Source of the DNA: Polaromonas sp.
Lineage (GTDB): Bacteria > Pseudomonadota > Gammaproteobacteria > Burkholderiales > Burkholderiaceae_C
Assembly: GCF_016185115.1 (NCBI RefSeq)
Contig: NZ_JACPOF010000008.1
Location: 1-64,000, forward strand
Direction of reading: 5' to 3'
DNA: 64,000 nucleotides
Of this stretch, positions 26,816 through 35,039 are shown in pieces. Within the stretch, counting starts at the first letter, position 1. The number at the start of each line of letters is the position of its first letter. The position numbers and the translations under genes are program-made. Below the pieces are notes generated by a model, which did no database searches, was not told where the DNA came from, and worked only from the letters and a program-made list of their open reading frames with translations.

Positions 26816-27792
26816 AGCGTTTTTACATCTCCCTCGCGTTCGTCATGGGTCTGCTTGCGGCTGCGGGTTCCGCCATGGCTGCGCCCAAGCTGGATCTTTC
26901 TTCCTATTCGGATGCCGATGGCGCCATCACCGTGCTTTATCGTGGTGAATCTGCGGACCCGTACTTCGCAATGCAGGCACTGCTGCTTGCACATGAAAAC
27001 GGGCTGGACATTTCTGCGCCGGCGCAAAAATTTGCCCAGTGGCTGGCGCCCAGGCAAAAACCGGACGGCACTTTCGACAGGTTCTGCCGGACAGGCAATG
27101 CGCCGTGGGTATCGTGCAAAACAGCCGATGCTGATGACTCATTGCTGGCCATCTGGATGAAGCTCCTGGAAACCATGCCGGCCTACGTCAAGACAAACCC
27201 GGCACTGGCCAGAAGTTACGCCATCAGCAAGAACGCGCTGGAGCACCTGTTCCAGCCGTCGCGCGGCATTTACATGGTGTCCCCGGTTTATCTGCATGGC
27301 CTGTTCATGGACAACCTGGAGGTCTGGTCACTGAAGAGTCATCTGAAGCAGCCCGGTGAGAGGGCTGAAGCCGACAGGCTGGCGGGGGCGATCAAGGCCA
27401 CTTTCTGGGAGCCGGTCAACAAGCGGTTTCTGGTGTCAACCCAGCTTGAGCAGCGTTCTGAAAAGGCGGCGTTTTACCCGGACCATGTGGCGCAAATCTT
27501 TCCAATGCTGGTTGACTTTCCGCTGTTGCCGCAGGACGCAGCTGCCTACTACGGTAACTGGATGCGACAGCACCGCGCCGAGTGGCTTGCCCAAGGCAAG
27601 ACAGATTACCCGTGGGGTCTGCTCGCTGTGCTCGCGCTGCGTCAGGGCGATAAGGCAAGCGCCGGTTGCTGGCTGCGTGAATCAAAGTCACTGCGGCACT
27701 CCGCACGATGGGCTGTGACGGATGAAACAGCCTATCAAATTCTGATGGCCCGGGGTATCACGCCAGCTGCGCCTGCGGCTGGGTGCCTGTGA
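26812..27792 (+). CDS. Secreted alpha/alpha-toroid-like protein of the exopolysaccharide operon
   Basis: Not assigned to a known family. A signal peptide (1-23, cleavage after AMA) is followed by a helical domain. APRQKPDGTFDRF and KTADADDSLLAIWMKLL recall (alpha/alpha)6 toroid glycosidases and terpenoid-cyclase-fold proteins, where acidic residues at helix starts line the cavity. DNLEVWSLKSHL and DYPWGLLAVLALRQG are further helix pairs. It overlaps the preceding gene by 4 bases (ATGA). In synthase-dependent polysaccharide systems a periplasmic hydrolase of this shape (as in BcsZ) is common, so trimming of the nascent polymer is the inferred role. Confidence 0.68.
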   Translation: MKRFYISLAFVMGLLAAAGSAMAAPKLDLSSYSDADGAITVLYRGESADPYFAMQALLLAHENGLDISAPAQKFAQWLAPRQKPDGTFDRFCRTGNAPWVSCKTADADDSLLAIWMKLLETMPAYVKTNPALARSYAISKNALEHLFQPSRGIYMVSPVYLHGLFMDNLEVWSLKSHLKQPGERAEADRLAGAIKATFWEPVNKRFLVSTQLEQRSEKAAFYPDHVAQIFPMLVDFPLLPQDAAAYYGNWMRQHRAEWLAQGKTDYPWGLLAVLALRQGDKASAGCWLRESKSLRHSARWAVTDETAYQILMARGITPAAPAAGCL

Positions 27793-27863
27793 GCGCTACC
27801 GCACCTACTGACTTCCTGGAAAGGTTTAAAAACAATATGAAATTACATGCTCGGGGGATTTCA

Positions 27864-28694
27864 ATGCATAAAAAGATTGCGGTGCTGGCTTTAATCACCC
27901 TGTCAGGCGCCGGATCAGCGCTGGCGCAAGATTCCAGTACAGGGCAGGACGTGACGGTCGCTGCACAGGCCCAACAAACAACCGACGCCGCCAGGCGCAG
28001 CCTGGAGCTCAGTTCCAGCGCCCAAAATCTCAGCGCCGGTTATGGCAACTGGCGGGACGTGACATTGCGGGGAACCTACGGGACAGGGCCCCATGTATTG
28101 CAGGGCGAGTTGTCGGCGCAGCACCGCTTCAACAAAGACGGTGCTTTTGTGGGCATTAGTGACACCTACACCTTTGACGAGGACTGGTACGGCTCGCTGG
28201 CGGTGGGTGCGGGTGACGGTGCGTTCTATTTGCCGCGTTACCGCGTGGATGCCACGCTGTACCGGAAACTATTAGCTGATCGCCGCCTTGTAGGCTCTGT
28301 GGGCGTGGGTTACTACAGCGCCCCGGACGGACATACCGACCGCAGCGTATCGCTGGGCCTGGCGTATTACTTTGACTCGCCATGGATTGCAGAAGGCGGT
28401 GTGCGTGTGAACAGCAGTGACCCTGGTGGCATACGGACCCAGCAGCAGTTCGTGGCGCTGACATACTCGCGCAGCAAGCAGGATCAGGTGAGCGCCCGTT
28501 ATGGCTGGGGTGGTGAGGGCTATCTTTCAGTCGCGGCGAATACGCAGCTCGTCAATTTCAGGAGCAACGAAGCCAGCCTTACCTGGCGACACTGGGTCAA
28601 CCCCAGCTCGGGCGTCCTGGTCGGTGTAAATCGCTATTCAAACCCGCTGTATCGCCGCACCGGCATCACGGTTGGCCTGTTTCACGATTTTTGA
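27864..28694 (+). CDS. YaiO-type outer-membrane beta-barrel protein
   Basis: A 276-residue exported protein. Signal peptide MHKKIAVLALITLSGAGSALA is cut before QDSS. The mature part is all beta, with alternating aromatic strands (YGNWRDVTLRGTYGTG, FVGISDTYTFDEDWYGSLAVG, LGLAYYFDSPWIAEGGVRVN) and a C-terminal phenylalanine (GLFHDF), the usual outer-membrane assembly signal. The pattern fits the YaiO family, which in E. coli neighbours the glycosyltransferase gene yaiP. The ATG at 27864 has GGGGGA at good spacing; upstream in-frame starts lack one. It likely forms the export pore or surface anchor of the polymer. Confidence 0.82.
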   Translation: MHKKIAVLALITLSGAGSALAQDSSTGQDVTVAAQAQQTTDAARRSLELSSSAQNLSAGYGNWRDVTLRGTYGTGPHVLQGELSAQHRFNKDGAFVGISDTYTFDEDWYGSLAVGAGDGAFYLPRYRVDATLYRKLLADRRLVGSVGVGYYSAPDGHTDRSVSLGLAYYFDSPWIAEGGVRVNSSDPGGIRTQQQFVALTYSRSKQDQVSARYGWGGEGYLSVAANTQLVNFRSNEASLTWRHWVNPSSGVLVGVNRYSNPLYRRTGITVGLFHDF

Positions 28695-28703
28695 TCGCCC
28701 ACC

Positions 28704-29543
28704 ATGAGCTTTAAAAAATTATCAGTGTCGCAAGAAGCCCGTGACCATGACCGCAGTTTTCATGCGGCGTTTTCTGCGGTCCGTGAGGCACGCGCCAAGC
28801 ATGTGCGCGTCAGACCGCACCGGGCCATCACCCCGCTGAAGGTCACACCTTGGCTGCTGGCCCAGGCCATTGTCCTGCCGATACTGCTCTGCGGCTTGTT
28901 GGTATGGGCCCGGCCGTTCTTGCTGGATTTCTGGCGCAATTGCATTTTGTTCTGGTCGGGCGCACTGGATGTGCCGTTCTTTCGTTCGACGCAGCTCAAT
29001 GAAGCCGGTGAATATGCCCTGCTGTTGTCCGGTGCGGGAGAGGCTACGCCACTTCCCACACCCACCATCATGCTGGTGACTGCCGCCGTGACGGTGGTCG
29101 CCTTTGTGCTTTCGCTGCGCATGAAGAAAGAGACGCTTCCGCTTAAATATCCCGTGCGGATTGTGTGTGCCGTCCAGTTTGTGGCGCTGCTTTATTTCTG
29201 GCTGACACCTGGAGTTTTCCCGTACACCATTGCGCGCCACAGCGAAGAGCTCCTGACCATCGGTTATGTGGTGATACTCGCCACCCCCGTGATGCTTGCC
29301 ATGGGCTACTACATCCTCAACCAGAGTCTGCTGGCCAAGCTGGGCTACACGCTGCTCATCCTGGGCTTTCTCGTCATCATGGTCCCCCACCAGGTGCTGG
29401 TGCAGGCATTGATCATGCAGCACCTTTCAGTGCTCTTCATGCCCGTTCTCTACATCTGTTTTGGAGCAGTCTTTGATGCGCTGGTGTTCGTGGCGCTTTA
29501 TTCCTGGGCGGCCAGTAATGCGCCCGCTGACGCAACGCTCTGA
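28704..29543 (+). CDS. Polytopic membrane protein, last gene of the exopolysaccharide operon
   Basis: Not recognised. A 279-residue protein with a basic cytoplasmic N-terminus (EARAKHVRVRPHR, about 28-40) and about six membrane segments near 49-70, 119-138, 152-173, 184-206, 213-234 and 240-268. The third and fourth are separated by a short loop containing FPYTIARHSEEL. It starts 9 bases after the YaiO-type gene. It could be an accessory subunit of the synthase complex or a modifying enzyme. Catalytic motifs of exosortases and MBOAT acyltransferases are not seen. Confidence 0.7.
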   Translation: MSFKKLSVSQEARDHDRSFHAAFSAVREARAKHVRVRPHRAITPLKVTPWLLAQAIVLPILLCGLLVWARPFLLDFWRNCILFWSGALDVPFFRSTQLNEAGEYALLLSGAGEATPLPTPTIMLVTAAVTVVAFVLSLRMKKETLPLKYPVRIVCAVQFVALLYFWLTPGVFPYTIARHSEELLTIGYVVILATPVMLAMGYYILNQSLLAKLGYTLLILGFLVIMVPHQVLVQALIMQHLSVLFMPVLYICFGAVFDALVFVALYSWAASNAPADATL

Positions 29544-29563
29544 GGGACGGCCCTGTGCGGGTG

Positions 29564-30028
29564 TCAGTACCGCACGCTGCAGACTTCCAGCGCATTCAGG
29601 CCAAGGTCAGTGATAGTGAAGCCGCCTTCTGCCTGTGCCTGCAGAAAACCGTGCTTCGACAACGACGCAACGGTTTTCAGCCCATGCGCCCGGGTTTTAT
29701 GAGGCTGCGGCAAATCCCGCTCTGTCGGTGGTAAGCCGACGACGCGAAATCCGTAGCGCGCGTCTTCCAGGCATTCATACTGTTTGTAGGTCAGGGTCTT
29801 GACCGGCAAGGCGCCCGTGCTGTTGCCACTCCATTCAAACTCGGGTGGTGCGTAACTGACCTGGTACTCCGGGTCATCGGGGGTCCGGGCTGCCGGGCTG
29901 GGCACGGCAGCCTTGGTGAAGACCCCGGGGGGTGTCACGACTGCCTTGCGGCGGGAAAACAGGAATATACCCAGGACGCCCAGACCCAAAATACCCATGC
30001 CCATCGACAAATAAACGAATAATTCCAC
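29564..30028 (-). CDS. Single-pass membrane hypothetical protein
   Basis: A 154-residue protein of unknown family. It has one N-terminal membrane helix (LSMGMGILGLGVLGIFLF, about 6-23) followed by basic RRK, so the rest is probably cytoplasmic. The soluble part has a Pro-rich linker and a C-terminal winged-helix-like region (TYKQYECLEDARYGFRVV to HGFLQ...GGFTITDLGLNAL). The frame extends to a TTG at 30034, but the GTG at 30028 has AGGA eight bases upstream and is preferred. It converges with the exopolysaccharide operon, 20 bases away. Confidence 0.65.
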   Translation of the reverse strand: MELFVYLSMGMGILGLGVLGIFLFSRRKAVVTPPGVFTKAAVPSPAARTPDDPEYQVSYAPPEFEWSGNSTGALPVKTLTYKQYECLEDARYGFRVVGLPPTERDLPQPHKTRAHGLKTVASLSKHGFLQAQAEGGFTITDLGLNALEVCSVRY

Positions 30029-30139
30029 CTGCAAAATCCTGTCCCTTTGGCTTGTTGGGACAATTATCCGGAAAATGCTGGTTTTTCCCTTACCCCAAAT
30101 GGACTACCTGTGCCCGGGGGTGACCATTTAGCAACGGTT

Positions 30140-30481
30140 TCATGTGGTATGACGCGGTAAACCTTCCGGGTTTTCGTCGTGTGGCGATATTTCGAACTCT
30201 GCATCCCCCATGTAGCGGTCTGCCCCAAATGCAGATTGCGTTGCGGCCAGTTCTGCGGCCTCCCATTGATCGGCCAGCAATTGTTCCTCGGGGCTCAGGG
30301 GCCAGGGGCGTTGATGGTCTCCGTAAATCCGCAGAAGCCGGAGATAGGCCTGGTAGACAGGCCACACCAGAGCGCTGTCTCCCAGCGTGATTTCAAGCGC
30401 GGTACGAAAGCGGTGTTCTGCCCCTGCCCGTTCTGCAGCACTGACGTCGTCGGCGGTAAAAATTTTCAGCGTGTAGGCCAT
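30140..30481 (-). CDS. Small acidic hypothetical protein (113 aa)
   Basis: No family recognised. A 113-residue soluble protein rich in Ala, Glu and Asp. It is mostly helical at the N-terminus (SAAERAGAEHRFRTALEITLGDSALVWPVYQAYLRLLRIYG) with an acidic, probably disordered tail ending HDENPEGLPRHTT. Codon usage is like its neighbours, which supports it being real, but no good ribosome-binding site is visible. It is divergent from the bactofilin gene. Confidence 0.55.
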   Translation of the reverse strand: MAYTLKIFTADDVSAAERAGAEHRFRTALEITLGDSALVWPVYQAYLRLLRIYGDHQRPWPLSPEEQLLADQWEAAELAATQSAFGADRYMGDAEFEISPHDENPEGLPRHTT

Positions 30482-30508
30482 CAGACCGGACTATATCGAC
30501 AAGTAGTT

Positions 30509-30538
30509 TTGACCCGACTGAAAGCCGCGATGTAAGAA
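30509..30538 (+). promoter_or_regulatory. Candidate sigma-70 promoter of the bactofilin gene
   Basis: TTGACC at 30509-30514 and TAAGAA at 30533-30538 are separated by 18 bases and lie 86 bases ahead of the bactofilin ATG, which itself has AAGGAAG. The -35 match is good and the -10 moderate. Assigned by consensus only. Confidence 0.35.
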
Positions 30539-30623
30539 TTAATTTCGTTACCTTTCTTGCATTGCTCGGACGTTTTGATCGGCGCGCAGACGTACCATGC
30601 GCTCTCTTTTTTAAGGAAGTCAC

Positions 30624-31190
30624 ATGGCAACACCCTTTTTCGGCAAACGCGATAACGAACCTCTGGGCGGACCCGGTACACTACGCCAGCATGGCAGCAC
30701 CCCCAATGGTTACAACGTCAATGGCAACGCTGCCAACATCAATGGGTCTGCTTCAAGTGCCAAGGGTGCCACCACCCTGCCGGAGAACCCTGTAACGCAG
30801 TCTGTCGCAGCCCCGTCCAGCCCGGCAGAAGGCGGCAGCAAGCTGACGGTAGGCCCCAACATCAAGCTCAAGGGCGTTGAAATTACGGATTGCGATACCC
30901 TGGTGGTCGAGGGCACCGTTGAAGCCACCATGGATTCGCGCGTGATCCAGATTTCAGAGCAGGGTGCCTTCAAGGGTTCCGCTGAAATCGATGTGGCCGA
31001 AATACGCGGGGAATTCAACGGCAACCTCACGGTTCGGCAAAAGCTGGTGATTTACTCCACCGGCAAGGTGACGGGCACGATACGTTATGGCAAGCTGGTT
31101 ATCGAAGAAGGCGGGCAACTGGCCGGGGAGATCCTGTTCGGTGCCATCGCCAAGGTGCCAGCCATAACAAAAGCCGTCCAGCCGGTTTAA
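30624..31190 (+). CDS. Bactofilin family cytoskeletal protein
   Basis: A 188-residue canonical bactofilin. A disordered Asn/Gly/Ser/Pro-rich N-terminus (1-72) leads into the DUF583 beta-helix (about 74-175): LTVGPNIKLKGVEITDCDTLVVEG, VIQISEQGAFKGSAEI, VAEIRGEFNGNLTV, KLVIYSTGKVTGTIRYG and KLVIEEGGQLAGEI. Bactofilins polymerise without nucleotide and localise cell-wall or polysaccharide machinery. There is no membrane helix, unlike the bactofilin-like protein at 25775. It is 1.1 kb downstream of the exopolysaccharide operon, and functional linkage is possible. Confidence 0.93.
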   Translation: MATPFFGKRDNEPLGGPGTLRQHGSTPNGYNVNGNAANINGSASSAKGATTLPENPVTQSVAAPSSPAEGGSKLTVGPNIKLKGVEITDCDTLVVEGTVEATMDSRVIQISEQGAFKGSAEIDVAEIRGEFNGNLTVRQKLVIYSTGKVTGTIRYGKLVIEEGGQLAGEILFGAIAKVPAITKAVQPV

Positions 31191-31673
31191 AACAAGCGGA
31201 AAACCAGCGGCATCGGCAGCGACGCCCGCACGACCTGCAGGCCTGGTGCCAGCCCGGCGCAGGCGCCGGTGCTGTCGGTCGGAATCCGCAGGGCAGCAAG
31301 CAGGTATTTGCCTGGAAGCGCTCCCACAATCTCCGTGATCATGGGCAACTGCGGTCACAAGTGCCGGTATGCCGCCTGTCTTTTCGGCAATGCCCATGGC
31401 CACAGATGCGGTGAAGGGCCAGGGCGCAGTGACAACGTAACGTCTGGCGGCAGTCCCGCCGAGCAAGGCCGCCTGCAGCAAACGGTTCCAGCGCCTGCCT
31501 AACTCTTCATCTTCACGCCGCTGCCACAGCTGTCAGCGAGTGCCATGACTGCTGGGCCTGGCAGAAAATGTATGAACTGCGCCCCCGCAAAATAGCCGGG
31601 GTAAGGCGCGCCTGTGGTCAGCAAACCGCGGTGTAACTGAAACATGCACCCAGAACTGCATGACGTCCGACAT
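31188..31673 (-). pseudogene. lrgB-family pseudogene (decayed)
   Basis: Minus-strand translation from the ATG at 31673 gives pieces of an LrgB membrane protein in different frames. The family-diagnostic TASVAMGIAEKTGGIPALV is readable in one frame. The reading then shifts near 31340 to PQLPMITEIVGALPGKYLL and STGACAGLAPGLQVV, ending at a TAA at 31188. The segment between PGKYLL and the terminal AGLAPGL part is shorter than in intact LrgB proteins, suggesting an internal deletion. A stop codon also interrupts the N-terminal third. No intact ORF explains this 800-base stretch, and it directly follows the lrgA remnant. Confidence 0.7.
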
Positions 31674-31989
31674 TCAGTGGTCGCCTTCAGGTCGTTTGAA
31701 CCATTTGCAGGCTCAAACAGTGAAGGTCAAACCGGCCAGTGTGGACAACACAATCACGACAGGAGTACGCGAACCGTACTGGCCGACCAGTGCCAGATGA
31801 CCATGACACCTGCGCCGACCGGCACAAAGAGTAACGAAAGGTGCGAGACCATGAAGTCTGCGCACACATTCACGGGCTCGCGCACCCGCTGCCAGCGAAG
31901 TGCGGGCAACAGCAAATCATGCCGATGACCGCGCCCGAAAATAACAGATCAAACCCCGGGCGAGCGGCTCGCCTGCTGATTGAAATGCC
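31674..31989 (-). pseudogene. lrgA/cidA-family pseudogene (decayed)
   Basis: Minus-strand fragments match the LrgA/CidA holin-like family: FQSAGEPLARG just after the flavoprotein stop, FSGAVIGMI a frame away, and then SHLSLLFVPVGAGVMVIWHW, the most conserved LrgA segment. Several frameshifts and stop codons separate them, and the N-terminus is missing. It sits between the glycolate-oxidase-type gene and the lrgB remnant in the order expected for an ancestral oxidase-lrgA-lrgB operon. Confidence 0.7.
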
Positions 31990-33492
31990 CTAAAACCGGG
32001 GCAGATCGGGGTGCGCAATTTTCCCGGCGCGCACCAGCATTTTTCCGTACTCTGCACAGCGGTTAAGGGTGGGTATCACCTTGCCGGGGTTCAGCAATCC
32101 TCTGGCATCAAACGCGCGTTTGACGCCAAACATCTGCTCGTTCTCCTCAGCAGAAAACTGCACACACATCGAGTTGAGTTTTTCTACCCCGACGCCGTGT
32201 TCACCAGTCACGGTGCCGCCCATGGCGACACTGGTTTCCAGGATGTCCGCGCCAAAGAGTTCGCAGCGCTGCAGCTGGTCTGCATCGTTTGCATCAAACA
32301 GGATCAAGGGGTGGAGATTGCCGTCGCCGGCATGAAAAACATTCGCGCAGCGCAGCTGGTATTTTTTCTCCATTTCTGCAATCGCCAGCAGGATGTCTGC
32401 GAGGCGCTTGCGTGGAATGGTGGAGTCCATGCACATGTAGTCGGGGCTGATGCGGCCCGACGCGGGGAATGCATTCTTGCGGCCGCTCCAGAAACGCAGG
32501 CGCTCGGTTTCGTTCTGGCTGACGGCAATCGCCGTCGCACCGCAGCGTGTCAGCACCTCGCTCATGCGGCCAATTTCCTCCTCGACTTCTTCGGCTGTGC
32601 CATCGCTCTCGCACAGCAGAATGGCTTCGGCGCTCAGGTCATAACCTGCATGCACAAAGTCCTCGACCGCGATGGTCATGGGTTTGTCCATCATCTCCAG
32701 GCCGGCCGGGATGATGCCGGCCGCAATCACCGATGCCACTGCGTCACCGGCCTTGCGCAGGTCGTCAAAGCTCGCCATGATGCAGCGCGCCAGCTGGGGC
32801 CTGGGTATCAGCCTGACAGTGACTTCGGTGGTGACGGCCAGCATGCCTTCACTGCCGACGATGATGCTCATCAGGTCGTAGCCTGCTGCGTCCAGCGCAT
32901 CGCCGCCGAATTCAACTTCGTCGCCTTCAATCGTGAAGCCGCGCACCTTGAGCACGTTGTGTACGGTGAGCCCATACTTCAGGCAGTGCACACCGCCCGA
33001 GTTTTCAGCCACATTGCCACCTATCGTGCAGGCAATCTGGCTGGAAGGGTCGGGCGCGTAATAAAGCCCGTGGGGCGCTGCAGCTTCCGAGATGGCAAGG
33101 TTGCGTACGCCGCCCTGCACGACAGCTGTGCGGCTCACCGGGTCCAGTTTCAGGATTTTGTTGAACTTGGCCAGAGACAGCGTCACGCCCAGCCTGTGCG
33201 GCATCGCACCACCGCTCAAGCCCGTGCCTGCGCCACGCGCGACGACGGGAATGTCCATCGCATGGCAAGTCTTGAGCACGGCCTGTATTTCTTGATAGGT
33301 TTCAGGCAATGCAACAACCAGCGGCCGCTCGCGATAGGCGGTCAACCCATCACACTCATACGGCGTGGTGTCTTCGTTGTTCCAGAGCAGTGCATGCGCC
33401 GGCAAAACCTTCTGCAGCGCCTGCACGGCCTGCAACTGCCGCTGGGCTCGTTGAGGAATGTCGCCTTGCAGGGTGGAGGTGGGTGCGTTCAA
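31990..33492 (-). CDS. glcD: FAD-linked oxidase, glycolate oxidase GlcD / D-lactate dehydrogenase type
   Basis: A 500-residue PCMH-type flavoprotein. FAD-binding motifs are VVARGAGTGLSGGAMPH (about 86-102) and PSSQIACTIGGNVAENSGGVHCLKYG. The C-terminal FAD-oxidase cap has FHAGDGNLHPLILFD (metal/substrate His) and GTVTGEHGVGVEKL. It would oxidise glycolate or D-2-hydroxyacids at the membrane. It starts with TTG at 33492, supported by AGGAG at 6-base spacing. The partner subunits glcE and glcF are not adjacent, so it may be a single-subunit D-2-hydroxyacid dehydrogenase. Confidence 0.92.
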   Translation of the reverse strand: MNAPTSTLQGDIPQRAQRQLQAVQALQKVLPAHALLWNNEDTTPYECDGLTAYRERPLVVALPETYQEIQAVLKTCHAMDIPVVARGAGTGLSGGAMPHRLGVTLSLAKFNKILKLDPVSRTAVVQGGVRNLAISEAAAPHGLYYAPDPSSQIACTIGGNVAENSGGVHCLKYGLTVHNVLKVRGFTIEGDEVEFGGDALDAAGYDLMSIIVGSEGMLAVTTEVTVRLIPRPQLARCIMASFDDLRKAGDAVASVIAAGIIPAGLEMMDKPMTIAVEDFVHAGYDLSAEAILLCESDGTAEEVEEEIGRMSEVLTRCGATAIAVSQNETERLRFWSGRKNAFPASGRISPDYMCMDSTIPRKRLADILLAIAEMEKKYQLRCANVFHAGDGNLHPLILFDANDADQLQRCELFGADILETSVAMGGTVTGEHGVGVEKLNSMCVQFSAEENEQMFGVKRAFDARGLLNPGKVIPTLNRCAEYGKMLVRAGKIAHPDLPRF

Positions 33493-33615
33493 GTCGTTCT
33501 CCTGTGCTGACTTGAACTATAGGGCGGGTTTGTTGCTTTCGGGTTGAAGAAAATTAAACGCCGCCATGAAAAGGTGTGCCACCCTGTGTCGTGTGGCACG
33601 GCACGCCGCACCAAT

Positions 33616-34857
33616 TCACAGTGAGAACGGCAGCGAGGTGGTCTTGATGCGAAGCGGGACCGGGGTGTGCTGGTATGGCGTGGCGGCATCGCCGACCATG
33701 TGCGCAGCCATAGCTTTGGCCTGACGGCCTATCGGTTCTATAAACCGGCTCACCTGGCCATTGACGGAAATGCAGTCACCCAATGCGTAGATGTGGGCCT
33801 GGCTGGTGGCCAGAGTGCCGGCATCCACTGCTATGCCGTTGTTCCAGACCAGTCCTGCGCCACTGGCCAGACGGTTGGGTGTTTGCAGCCCGGCCGCCAC
33901 CACGATGTGGTCCACCGTGAAGATCTGGCCGCATTGTGTGATCAGCTGTTTGCTGCCTGCATCGTCCGCCGATCTGATCGCCCTGACCTGAACGCCGCCG
34001 ATAAAAACAATAGGCAGCGGTGCCCACGCTTCAAGCAGTTGCCGTGATTGCGCTTCGCTCAGGCTGGCTGCCAGCGGCCTTGTGGCAATGTCGATCAAGG
34101 TCACGGCGTGCCCCGCCAGCGCCAGGTCATTGGCCAGTTCGCAGCCAATCAGACCTGCACCCACCACAGCGATACGCTGTGGCGTGTTGCCGAGCAGGCT
34201 GCGGAATTTTGTATATGCCTGCAGGTGATTGATACGCCAGCACAGCGAGGGTGGAAACTGCTGCGGCAACCGTGATTCCGCACCATGCGCCAGCACCAGC
34301 TGCCTATAGCGAAGCGTTCCGCGTGTGGTTCGCAGCTGGCGGTTTGCCGGGGTAATGCGCACGGCCTGTGTATTTTCAAGCAGCCTGACATTGAGCCGGC
34401 TTGCCGCTGCCGATCCGGTTTCGCGCGCCAGCTTTCCGGGTGTCACGCCTCTGGCCATCGCGACTGACAGCATGGGTTTGTCGTAGACATCGCCGTTGCA
34501 TGAAGTGACCATGGTGATCGGCATGCTGGCATCCCGCGCACGCAGGGCCTCTGCCATTTGCCAGCCCGCACGGCCGGCACCCACAATCACCGTGCCTGCG
34601 TCACGGCGACCTGCTGCCTTGCGCACCTGACCGTTGCGGCCACTGCTGCGCGCCGACGCTTCCATGACGTAAGGCTCAAAGTCAGACTTGGTCACGCCGC
34701 AAAGCGGGCAGGCCCAGTCATCGGGAATATCTGCAAAGCGGGTACCAGCTGCCAGCCCGCTGTCTGCATCGCCTTTGCGCTCGTCGTAGATCAGGCCACA
34801 GGCGCGGCAGATATACAACTCCCATGGCGACTGGCCAGGGTCCGAAGCGTCCGGCAT
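33616..34857 (-). CDS. Rubredoxin fused to FAD-dependent NAD(P)H:rubredoxin reductase
   Basis: A 413-residue fusion. The N-terminal rubredoxin (about 12-63) has the Fe-binding cysteines in CRAC (Cys17, Cys20) and CPLC (Cys50, Cys53). The C-terminal flavoprotein has FAD motif VIVGAGRAG (about 90-98), NAD motif [20 protein letters not shown] and the closing YALGDC. It carries electrons from NAD(P)H to its own rubredoxin and on to an oxygenase or peroxide scavenger. The frame continues upstream to an ATG at 35043 that overlaps the acyl-CoA-dehydrogenase stop (ATGA), but those 62 extra codons are two family A repeat units. The start at 34857 is chosen because it precedes the domain. Confidence 0.9.
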   Translation of the reverse strand: MPDASDPGQSPWELYICRACGLIYDERKGDADSGLAAGTRFADIPDDWACPLCGVTKSDFEPYVMEASARSSGRNGQVRKAAGRRDAGTVIVGAGRAGWQMAEALRARDASMPITMVTSCNGDVYDKPMLSVAMARGVTPGKLARETGSAAASRLNVRLLENTQAVRITPANRQLRTTRGTLRYRQLVLAHGAESRLPQQFPPSLCWRINHLQAYTKFRSLLGNTPQRIAVVGAGLIGCELANDLALAGHAVTLIDIATRPLAASLSEAQSRQLLEAWAPLPIVFIGGVQVRAIRSADDAGSKQLITQCGQIFTVDHIVVAAGLQTPNRLASGAGLVWNNGIAVDAGTLATSQAHIYALGDCISVNGQVSRFIEPIGRQAKAMAAHMVGDAATPYQHTPVPLRIKTTSLPFSL

Positions 34858-34859
34858 CT

Positions 34860-35035
34860 CCAGCCGCGAGGCCGGCTTTGCCGGATCGCAGGCGACGGCC
34901 CCCGCGGGGGGCAGTGCAGCACACGCAGTGGCAAGCGTGGGGGCGACATTCAGCCGCGAGGCCGGCTTTGCCGGATCGCAGGCGACGGCCCCCGCGGGGG
35001 GCAGCGCAGCACACGTAGTGGCAAGCGTGGGGGCT
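34860..35035 (-). repeat. Family A repeat, two tandem 90-base units, in frame with downstream gene
   Basis: Units start at 34861 and 34951, exactly 90 bases apart. They share CAGCCGCGAGGCCGGCTTTG, the palindrome CCCCCGCGGGGGG and a tail ending GGCAAGCGTGGGGGC. They form a variant of family A. The 90-base period equals 30 codons and contains no minus-strand stop in the frame of the rubredoxin-reductase gene. The distal unit ends about 5 bases from the acyl-CoA-dehydrogenase stop codon. Confidence 0.85.
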
Positions 35036-35039
35036 CCAG

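Noticed and set aside
28704..29543. Exosortase or acyltransferase
   Set aside because: The conserved Cys/Arg/His of exosortases and the His motif of MBOAT proteins are not seen; left as an unassigned membrane protein.
30954..31481. 175-codon minus-strand frame as an intact gene
   Set aside because: It joins part of a decayed lrgB with antisense of the bactofilin gene; only the middle segment is meaningful, so the region is treated as a pseudogene.
32011..33510. 499-codon open frame antisense to the glycolate-oxidase-type gene
   Set aside because: The sense strand has complete FAD-oxidase motifs; the antisense product is rich in His, Gln, Ala and Arg as expected of a shadow frame.
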